Positions 7,928 to 14,518 of a stretch of 14,518 nucleotides of DNA are shown in pieces. How positions within the stretch are numbered: position 1 is the stretch's first letter; every line of letters starts with the position of its first letter. Position numbers and translations under genes: made by a program. The notes under the pieces were generated by a model. The model saw only the letters and a list, made by a program, of their open reading frames with translations. It made no database searches and was not told the DNA's origin. The DNA comes from Hepatocystis sp. ex Piliocolobus tephrosceles (Eukaryota > Apicomplexa > Aconoidasida > Haemosporida > Plasmodiidae), in the NCBI GenBank assembly GCA_902459845.2, contig CABPSV020000503.1, positions 1-14,518 of the forward strand, in the 5' to 3' direction.

Positions 7928-8550
7928 AAAATTTGTGCTAGCTTTAAGTAAAGTTTTTTTATTTATTTAACCTACTATTCGAGCTCTTCACCCTTCATAC
8001 ATTTTTAATTTATTTTATCCATTTTTTTTGTTTTACTTTATTATGTTTACTTATTTGTTCTACTTTATCTTTCGTCTGCATAATATTTATTTTGCTTTAT
8101 GTTTTTAACTGTTTAAGCTATACTTTGTTTAATATACAAAAAAAAAAAAAAAAAGTAATTACATTCATAATACTAAACAAAATTAAACAAACAAATGGTA
8201 ACATTACTGTTATATAAAAAAAAAAAAAAAGTTAAAAAAAAAAAGCATTAAGTAATTTTTGTAACATTTTTAAATAGTTATAAAGATATTATACACCGTT
8301 ATATAAAAAAAAAAAAAAAAAATAGTATAAATCATTGAGTATACTTTTTTATATATCTACTAATTGTAATTCAACGGGATATACATATATATTGTATATA
8401 TTGTATATGTTTTTTTTTTTTTTTTTTTTTTTTTTTGTTTCTGTTGTTTTTTTGTTATATTTCTTTCAACCCCATCAAAAAATTAAAATAACAAAAGTAA
8501 AATAAAATATTATTATATTGTTTAATATATTTGGAAAGGTCAAAGAAATT

Positions 8551-8952
8551 ATGTATACATGTAAAGACAACAGCACATACAGTAATAAACTACTTTACAA
8601 TGTTTTATACCATTTTTTAAATAAAAAAATAAAAAAAAATAAAATAGTTAATACATTTTATATATATACGTGTTATACCAAACCTCTGATGATTAAACTA
8701 ATGCCCAGTAAGTTATTCATTTGTTTAACAAGATAGTTCGTACAAAAAATTGTAATTTTTTTTTTTTTTTTATTAGGAAGAATTGTTAAAAACAGCCTTG
8801 TTTTTATATCCAGTAGAATTTATATATTTGTTACATTTATTTATAATAATAGTAATTGCTTATTTTTTACAACTAACACAAATTATAACGTTTTAAATAA
8901 TTATTGTTTATGTTTGTTGTGTACATTAATATACTTCGTATGTTCCATTTAA
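8551..8952 (+). CDS. Candidate small two-exon gene, unknown product (110 aa)
   Basis: I do not recognise this protein. Exon 1 is 8551-8707 from an ATG. A 69-bp putative intron (8708-8776) has a GTAAGT donor and a long T run ending in ATTAG. Exon 2 (8777-8952) stays open for 57 further codons to a TAA when joined in the same frame. Open length on both sides of good splice sites is the only support. Exon 2 in this frame is Cys/Tyr/Ile-rich and ends in a hydrophobic stretch. The alternative frame from 8777 (GAA GAA TTG) gives 39 codons that look like a membrane helix (PVEFIYLLHLFIIIVIAYFL), but the 8707 donor cannot serve it; a weaker donor at 8647 (GTTAAT) could. The gene would converge on TVP23. 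The frame also extends upstream without an ATG to 8506. It may be non-coding. Confidence 0.3.
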
Positions 8953-9113
8953 AAAAAAAAAAAAAAAAAAAAAAAACCTAAAATTTGTAATGATAAAAAA
9001 CAAAATAGTTTTGTATCAAAATAGACAAACATAAAAATATAATCCTTTATTTTTTCTACATTTATTTATTTATTTATTTATTTTTATTTTTATTTTAATT
9101 TTTTTTTGTTATC
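8953..9113. other. Short spacer, 3' UTR of TVP23
   Basis: It contains an A run at ~8951-8976 and TTTA repeats at ~9059-9082. It must hold the start of the TVP23 3' UTR (minus strand). No other signal is seen. Confidence 0.6.
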
Positions 9114-10252
9114 TTAATTTTTATTGAATATTTTATCATACATAAAATTTAAATTGCTTGGGTTTAAAAACATATTAGGAATTTTATGTTTTTGCTTAGA
9201 ACATCTCCGGAAATTAAATAAATTATAGTAAGACAAAAATAGACATGTGACACATAACACAAACCAACAAATTTGTAATGATAGTAACATTTGAATTGCT
9301 TGAATTATCCATATAAAAAAATTTATGTATAAAGCATACCAAAATATTTTTTCTTCCACATTATTTTTTGTATTTTCTTCTAAAGAATAGTAAACTATTT
9401 TATTAGAATAATCTGGATTTGCATCTATCCACCATATCATTTTTACTAAAAATCTGGCAAAATAAAATAAAATAACATATGCCTATGGTTATGGTTATAA
9501 ATGCAAATGTATACATGTTTTTACAATATAAGTATATAAACGTAAATATAAAATAATAAACGTTCTATTAAAAATATTATACTACATCAACTCTTTTATT
9601 TTTTTTATTTTTTTATTTTTTTTATTTTTTTATTATTTTTTATTTTTTTATTTATTATTTTTTTTCTATAATAATTTACCTCCCAGTTATATTTTTAACT
9701 AAATAGAAATCTAATGAAACTAAAAAAAGGGTAATAGAAAAAGTTATTATAAAATCATTTTCTTTTGTTATTTTATTTCGTAGAAGAAAAGGCCCAATAA
9801 AATAACTACAAATAAAAAAAAAAAAAAAAAAAAATGATATTATATTTTATGTCATTTTTGTTTATTTTGTTTTTTAAATTATAGACATAAAATAGTATAC
9901 TTAATAAAAAGTGGTGCCATGTTTATACTTTACATGTGCAATATATGTATACAAATCAGGACCATGTATGTATAAATAAAATTAACTATATATATGTGCG
10001 TACGCATGTATAACATAGTTAAGCTTATTACGTGAGTATAGATATGAGTTTAAAAAAAATATGAGCGAAGCATATATGTGGGTGTTTAGATTCTTTCATA
10101 AACCCTTCGAAGTAGCTTTTTGCATCACTTATATTAAAAGGGCTATTGTGAAAATCATAAGAAGTGTTAATGCGCATTGAATTATTAGGGTTGGTTTGAA
10201 AAACGGAATTACGATTTATATTTTGTTTATTTGTGAAGATATTAGTATTCAT
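9114..10252 (-). CDS. TVP23: TVP23/FAM18-family Golgi membrane protein (three exons)
   Basis: Three reading frames join into 228 aa: exon 1 10032-10252, exon 2 9680-9805, exon 3 9114-9453. Both junctions are phase 2 with canonical sites (AC|GTAATA...TTTGTAG|T and GAG|GTAAAT...TTTGCCAG|A). The product has the family layout: a KHPHICFAHIFFKL segment (57-69), a DFYLVKNITGR block (106-116) followed at once by FLVKMIWW with the WW pair (123-124), and then VEEKIFWYALYINFFIWI (148-165). Four hydrophobic segments fall at ~60-80, 91-110, 152-172 and 175-196. Known TVP23 proteins are about 200 aa, sit in the late Golgi and take part in vesicle traffic with YIP proteins. The first ~50 residues are Asn-rich and variable. 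An in-frame TAA lies just upstream of the ATG. The gene is head to head with RPC5. Confidence 0.9.
9454..9679 (-). other. TVP23 intron 2
   Basis: A 226-bp intron with donor GTAAAT at 9679-9674 and acceptor TTGCCAG ending at 9454. Splicing restores an Arg codon (AG|A) in the conserved KNITGRFLVK stretch, which is strong evidence for the exact boundary. The body is almost pure A/T. Confidence 0.88.
9806..10031 (-). other. TVP23 intron 1
   Basis: A 226-bp intron with donor GTAATA from 10031 and a T run followed by ATTTGTAG ending at 9806. Splicing restores a Thr codon (AC|T) and joins FFKLISILT to YFIGPFLLRNK, as expected for the first TVP23 membrane segment. Confidence 0.88.
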
Positions 10253-10434
10253 TATAGTAAATTTTTATTAACACTATTTACTTTAGAAAGTTTATATGTA
10301 TTTATGTGCATAAGTATGTATATATATATAAATATATGTAATATATATATGAAATATATGTATGTAATATATATATGTGTGCTGTTTGTAACACCTAATG
10401 AATACACTAAATATTATAACGTGAACATTCCACT

Positions 10435-10469
<35 letters not shown>

Positions 10470-11171
10470 GAATAACTAAATAAATATGCAAATTAATTTT
10501 ATATTTAAAAAACGAATATCCTATTTATGTTCTTAAATTTTTCCTTAATATGTTTCTTTAAAAATCAGCTACAGTCTTTGGACAAAGCTGTTTATAATAT
10601 TTTGAATGTTAATATGAAAAAAAAAAAAATTGGTTTCTAAAATGAAAAATTAAAAAAAAAAAATAAATAATATTTTTCAACTTTCATTTATTTTTATATA
10701 CAACATGTTATATACTATATATGTACATATATGTACGTTTTTATTGGTATTATTTGTTGGATGATTTATAATATATACAACAATTTCAGAAAAAAAGGAG
10801 ATAAAAAAAAAAAAAAAAAAAATCGTTAATAATTTGACTGACATAGCTTCAATGTAATATATTGTACAAGCAATTTTTATCTTTTTTTTTTTTTTTTAAA
10901 ATGTGGAAAAATATTTGTAAGTTTTTATAAGCTTGCTTTAATAGTGTTATTAGCAATCCACTTATGCAATTGTTCGAGCTTTTAAATAAATATTTTATAT
11001 ACTAACATATTTTTTATGTCCTCATTTATGCGCTTATCTAACCACTAATTTTTTTTTTTATTTATTTATTTTTTTTACCATGTCATGTTAAGCCATGTGA
11101 TGCTAAAGCTACGTAATGTTTTGTGGCCATATTTTGTAAGAACTAAAAAAATAAAATAAAAAATAAACAAA

Positions 11172-11310
11172 AAAATAAGCAAAAAAATAGGAAAAAAAAT
11201 AGGCAAAAATATAGGCAAAAGTATAGGCAAAAATATAAGCAAAAATATAAGCAAAAATATAAGCAAAAATATAAGCAAAAATATAGGCAAAAAAATATAA
11301 GCAAAAATAT
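11172..11310. repeat. 12-bp minisatellite, unit AAAAATATAAGC and variants
   Basis: About eleven imperfect 12-bp units carry AAGC or AGGC, and the first copies are degenerate. Because 12 is a multiple of three, the minus strand stays open as repeated hydrophobic residues. That is a composition artefact, not a gene. Confidence 0.93.
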
Positions 11311-11466
11311 ATTGCAAAAATATGTTATAAAAAGATGTTGTAAAAATATGTTATAAAAATATGTTGCAAAAATATGTTGCAAAAATATGTTGCAAAAATA
11401 TGTTGCAAAAATATGTTGCTAAAATATGTTGCTAAAATATGTTGCTAAAATATGTTGCTAAAATAG
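11311..11466. repeat. 13-bp minisatellite, unit AAAAATATGTTGC and variants
   Basis: About twelve 13-bp units directly continue the 12-bp array. The first units are divergent (GTTATA, GATGTTGT), the next are AAAAATATGTTGC, and the last four are TAAAATATGTTGC, so variants are again sorted along the array. The AAAAATAT core is shared with the 12-bp unit, which suggests one array gave rise to the other. Confidence 0.93.
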
Positions 11467-12046
11467 TTACAAAATGAATATATGTTAAAATTTTACAATA
11501 ACATATATACATATACAATTGTTAAAGTACAAAATATAATGCTTTAATCTTGCAACTAATTTATAACACTTTAACCAATACCTATTATGAAAACGCGAAT
11601 AATAATAGTAAGAAGCGACTATTTTTTTTAATTAATTAAAACTTGGTCTTATTAAATTTTGTATTAAGAGTAAAAAAAATAAAAATAAAAAAAGCATTGT
11701 ATATATATGTAGCGTTCAAATTGTTCAAACGTTAAATAAGTCTTTTTCTTATTACATGAGATTGACATGAACAAAATTTATTATACAAAGTTTTTCCGAT
11801 TAATAGTATATTAACATTCCTACGTTTGTGCGTTTTGCATTTTGCATTTTGCGTTTTTTTTTTTTCTATACTAGCTGTATTAACTAAGAAAAATATACGA
11901 CCCAAAAATATAAAAAAAAAATCAAATATTTTTTAAAATTGTGATTAATTAGTGAAAAAAAAAAATAAAAAAAATTGTTATGGTAGGTATATGACATACA
12001 CAGGAATTGATGTAAGTATATATATATATATATATATACATATATA

Positions 12047-12110
12047 TACATAAATACATGTATACATAAATACATGTATACATAAATACATGTATACATA
12101 AATACATATA
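12047..12110. repeat. 16-bp array, unit TACATAAATACATGTA (4 copies), before RPC5
   Basis: Four 16-bp units (12047, 12063, 12079 and a diverged last copy at 12095) follow a (TA)n run and end 41 bp before the RPC5 ATG. The junctions contain the palindromes ACATGT and GTATAC. The array probably lies within the RPC5 5' leader or core promoter. Confidence 0.93.
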
Positions 12111-12151
12111 TACACGTATATTAACACATGTAAACATACAAAAACAACAGA

Positions 12152-14518
12152 ATGGATGAAGATTTAAAAGAGTTAAGTAAATACCACCATGATAACGGGT
12201 TCACTAGCAATACGATAACATTAAACTCGGAGGAAGAAGAAGAAGAATATAGCGATGATGATAGTGATAACGAAATAGAAGAAGAGATAGATATATACTT
12301 AAATGATATAAATGAAAATAATTTAAATAACATTAACACATATTTAATACAATATCCTTTAAGACCTAAATATCGACCTTATAATTATACTAATAATATA
12401 GAAAAAATATATAAATGTAAAAATTATAATAAATTAAAATATATAAAAAATAATAATGTAACAACAAATGAAGATACTTTTATTTTTGAATATAAATTAC
12501 AAGAATATATGGAAAAAAAAAACCCATATGAATCTACTATAACTTACAAAAATGAACAACATAATAAAAATATAAGTAGATTAATCAGTACTAGTGTTTT
12601 ATGTGAATATGTTACAAATTGTATAGGCGTATTTAAATATAACGAAATAAAAAAAAAAAAAGAAATATATTTAATACCTTTAAAGCATATATATCAATTT
12701 AAACCATGTTTTGATCAAAATATAAATTTCGAGTTAAATTCTAATGGGATGAATCAGAGTTATATAGATAGGGACATACATAGTAATACAAATACTATCT
12801 CAATAAGTACACCCCTTGGTATTAGTACAACTGTGAATAGAACTATTACTAGTGATCATATTGAATTAACTGACAATTCTGATAGTTTAGAAACTAAAAA
12901 AGATGAAAATAATAATAATTTTCCCACTGAAAGAGATAAAAGTTGGACTAATATTGTTAATATATATGAACCAGATTCGTATGAAGCAGAAGAGATTGTT
13001 TCATTATTTACTAACATGTCTAGTAGTCTTGATATAATAAATTGTTATGCGAACAATAATAATAGTAGTAGTATTATTATTGGGGGTATTGAAAATATGA
13101 ATAATAATAAAACTGAAAGTGATGGTATAAAAGAAATATATTTTAATAGTGATGCTTCTTTATACTTAAATAGTATGGTTAAAATGGATAAAGAAGATAT
13201 ATATGACGAGTTAAATAATGAAGATGATACATATGATTATAATACAGAAAATAAATTTCAAACATTAAATAGTAATAATAACATTAGTAATAATATTAAT
13301 AATATATTAAATAAAGAGGATGATATTTATATGGATTTAAATATGTTTTATTTTTCATCATTAAGCTTAGATGAACAAATATTAAAAATAATGAGAATAA
13401 AAAATGTCCAAAATTTTAAAGAAATACAAAAAATTATAAAAAATAATGTAACATCTGATATTTTGTTAAGTACTATTCAAAAATATTGTATAAATATTTT
13501 AGGTTTATGGGTAGTGAAATCTAAATATTTATATAAATTTTTTAAAAAAAAAGAAAAATTAAGTGAAAATGAAAAAAAAAAAGAGAAAAATGATAATGTT
13601 AATAATTTTACCTATGTAGACTATAAAATTAAAGTTCGTGATTTATTGTTAGTGATTATATATAAACAAGTAGAACCTATACTAACACAATGTATAAAAG
13701 ATATAGAATATGAAAAAAATATGAACAATTCAGACACGACCAAGGTTGAAAATGGTAGTAATAAATGTTATTATTATGATGATACCAGTGATGTAGGTGT
13801 ATCTAGTGGTAATAGTAACAGTAATAATAATGTCGCTGCTAACAAAATAAATTCCTGTACTCCTATTATTATAGAAAATTTTGAAAAGGCTACAAACTTA
13901 TCTAACAGTGTTTTATTAGATATATTTAATCCTTTATGTGAGTATAAATATACAGGTTATTTTTTTAAACATAAAATAGATAAAAAATTTATTAGCGAAC
14001 ATATAAATTTATGTTTATCCTTTAATGAGAAATGGAAAAAAAAAATGCTTAATATAGCTAAAATTATTCAGACATATAAAAATAATAAAACTATTATCAT
14101 CAATGATTTTAAATTAGATAAAAGAACATTAGAAAAAAATATAACTGATTTATTACATAACAATTGTTTATCATTTGATGATATATATAATAAACTAAAA
14201 AAAGATATGAGTAACACAAATATAGATTTACAAACTTTTTTAGAGGCATTAAACAATATTGCAATTAATATTAATAACATGTGGGCATTACAAATTGAAA
14301 CTAATAATGAGTTTAATAAATGTAGAAATGGTGTCATTAAAATATATCAAAACGATTGTAATCTGATACTTTCAAAAAAAGAATTAATTAAAAAACTAGA
14401 AGAAGAAATAAAATCACCAATAACTATTCCGGATATTTATTTTAGAAATATTTTAAAAGAATTATGTGTACATAAAGATGGAAAGTACATGTTTAAAGGA
14501 AATGACATCCTTAAGGAA
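12152..14518 (+). CDS. RPC5: DNA-directed RNA polymerase III subunit RPC5 (POLR3E/Rpc37-like), 3' end cut by window
   Basis: An ATG opens a frame of 789 codons that reaches the last base of the window without a stop. RPC5 pairs with RPC4 as the TFIIF-like module of nuclear RNA polymerase III, acting in initiation, termination and reinitiation. Support: after an acidic N-terminus, the EEIDIYL segment (44-50) and LIQYPLRP (65-72) match the start of the RPC5/Sin domain. A later block has DEQILKIMRIKNV (407-419), LGLWVVKS (450-457) and a RDLLLVIIYK segment (496-505), in the order of animal RPC5. The final residues KDGKYMFKGND (775-785) resemble the C-terminus of human RPC5, so the stop is probably just beyond the window. 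Residues ~210-400 are an Asn/Ser-rich insert. An in-frame TAA at 12131 limits the start. No intron is needed. Human RPC5 is about 708 aa; this one is longer because of inserts. Confidence 0.82.
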   Translation, partial: MDEDLKELSKYHHDNGFTSNTITLNSEEEEEEYSDDDSDNEIEEEIDIYLNDINENNLNNINTYLIQYPLRPKYRPYNYTNNIEKIYKCKNYNKLKYIKNNNVTTNEDTFIFEYKLQEYMEKKNPYESTITYKNEQHNKNISRLISTSVLCEYVTNCIGVFKYNEIKKKKEIYLIPLKHIYQFKPCFDQNINFELNSNGMNQSYIDRDIHSNTNTISISTPLGISTTVNRTITSDHIELTDNSDSLETKKDENNNNFPTERDKSWTNIVNIYEPDSYEAEEIVSLFTNMSSSLDIINCYANNNNSSSIIIGGIENMNNNKTESDGIKEIYFNSDASLYLNSMVKMDKEDIYDELNNEDDTYDYNTENKFQTLNSNNNISNNINNILNKEDDIYMDLNMFYFSSLSLDEQILKIMRIKNVQNFKEIQKIIKNNVTSDILLSTIQKYCINILGLWVVKSKYLYKFFKKKEKLSENEKKKEKNDNVNNFTYVDYKIKVRDLLLVIIYKQVEPILTQCIKDIEYEKNMNNSDTTKVENGSNKCYYYDDTSDVGVSSGNSNSNNNVAANKINSCTPIIIENFEKATNLSNSVLLDIFNPLCEYKYTGYFFKHKIDKKFISEHINLCLSFNEKWKKKMLNIAKIIQTYKNNKTIIINDFKLDKRTLEKNITDLLHNNCLSFDDIYNKLKKDMSNTNIDLQTFLEALNNIAININNMWALQIETNNEFNKCRNGVIKIYQNDCNLILSKKELIKKLEEEIKSPITIPDIYFRNILKELCVHKDGKYMFKGNDILKE

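Larger units (their letters stand above)
6552..8550. other. Intergenic region upstream of DBP5
   Basis: No supported gene lies here. It should contain the DBP5 promoter and 5' leader. Visible structure: a pure purine tract at 6574-6635 (pyrimidine in the DBP5 transcript), a (TA)n run at ~6908-6931, a 16-bp minisatellite at 7150-7341, a 24-bp minisatellite at 7359-7490, and many A/T runs of 15-30 bases between 7660 and 8440. The stretch 7970-8130 is less repetitive, but I see only a 23-codon minus-strand frame there. Confidence 0.75.
10253..12151. other. Divergent intergenic region between TVP23 and RPC5
   Basis: This 1.9-kb stretch should hold both promoters and 5' leaders. No gene is supported; hydrophobic minus-strand frames near 11075-11382 and 11884-12137 come from repeats. 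Visible structure: (TA)n at ~10437-10466, A/T runs at ~10803-10822 and ~10882-10897, a 12-bp array and a 13-bp array at 11172-11466, a TTTTGCA/TTTTGCG short repeat near 11829-11853, (TA)n at ~12018-12037, and a 16-bp array at 12047-12110 just before the RPC5 start. A short hairpin-capable palindrome (CTTTG-GA-CAAAG) lies at 10576-10587. Confidence 0.75.

Noticed and set aside
8010..8081. 23-codon minus-strand frame beginning MQTKDKVEQI
   Set aside because: It is Lys-rich and starts with an ATG, but is too short, shows no convincing splice partner and matches no family I recognise.
8518..8550. TTG start for the small candidate gene
   Set aside because: TTG is not an expected initiator in Plasmodium nuclear genes; the first ATG in that frame is at 8551.
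8687..8692. TGATGA resembling a C box of a C/D snoRNA
   Set aside because: No CTGA D box with terminal pairing follows within a plausible distance.
10566..10590. CTTTG-GA-CAAAG palindrome with outer CAG/CTG
   Set aside because: It can fold into a small hairpin, but the loop is only two bases and there is no further conserved structure or Pol III signal to support an RNA gene.
10920..10985. GTTCGAG resembling a tRNA B box
   Set aside because: No A box, anticodon arm or acceptor stem can be assembled around it; no tRNA is supported.
11075..11382. Two hydrophobic minus-strand frames of about 80 codons
   Set aside because: They are translations of the 12-bp and 13-bp arrays; a period divisible by three keeps a frame open without selection.
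11884..12137. Minus-strand frames of Tyr/Met/Ile repeats
   Set aside because: They come from the (TA)n run and the 16-bp array upstream of RPC5.
12121..12339. Minus-strand frame with poly-Ser opposite the RPC5 start
   Set aside because: It is the antisense of the acidic GAA/GAT-rich N-terminus of RPC5.

Overview
The window reads as nuclear DNA of a malaria parasite (Plasmodium). It is extremely A+T-rich, full of long poly(dA:dT) runs and (TA)n microsatellites. Coding sequence is Asn/Lys-rich with low-complexity inserts, introns are short with GTAA-type donors and T-rich acceptors, and there are no bacterial ribosome-binding sites or operons. The species cannot be fixed by eye. No virus, transposon, CRISPR array, rRNA or tRNA gene is visible.

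Layout. (1) 146-2527, minus: a circularly permuted YqeH/NOA1-type GTPase with a zinc-binding N-terminal part, probably for organellar ribosome assembly. (2) 2528-3998: non-coding, with a 10-bp tandem array and (TA)n runs, ending in a 103-bp pure pyrimidine tract against the next gene. (3) 3999-6551, minus: a DEAD-box RNA helicase of the DBP5/DDX19 (mRNA export) family with a 430-residue low-complexity N-terminal extension. (4) 6552-8550: non-coding, with two adjacent minisatellites (16-bp and 24-bp units). (5) 8551-8952, plus: a weak candidate for a small two-exon gene. (6) 9114-10252, minus: a three-exon gene for a TVP23/FAM18 Golgi membrane protein, reconstructed here from three separate reading frames. 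(7) 10253-12151: a 1.9-kb divergent intergenic region carrying minisatellites. (8) 12152 to the window end, plus: a long uninterrupted frame that I identify as RNA polymerase III subunit RPC5 (POLR3E/Rpc37), cut by the window edge probably just before its stop codon.

The genes do not form a pathway. They are housekeeping functions: organelle ribosome biogenesis, mRNA export, Golgi traffic and Pol III transcription. Three lie on the minus strand and one on the plus strand, with TVP23 and RPC5 head to head. I see no evidence of a novel multi-gene system. The points most worth a second look are the spliced TVP23 gene and the RPC5 gene (neither forms a single closed frame in the window), the small spliced candidate, the purine/pyrimidine tracts bracketing the DBP5 gene, the insertions in the helicase core, and the minisatellites whose unit variants are sorted into blocks.
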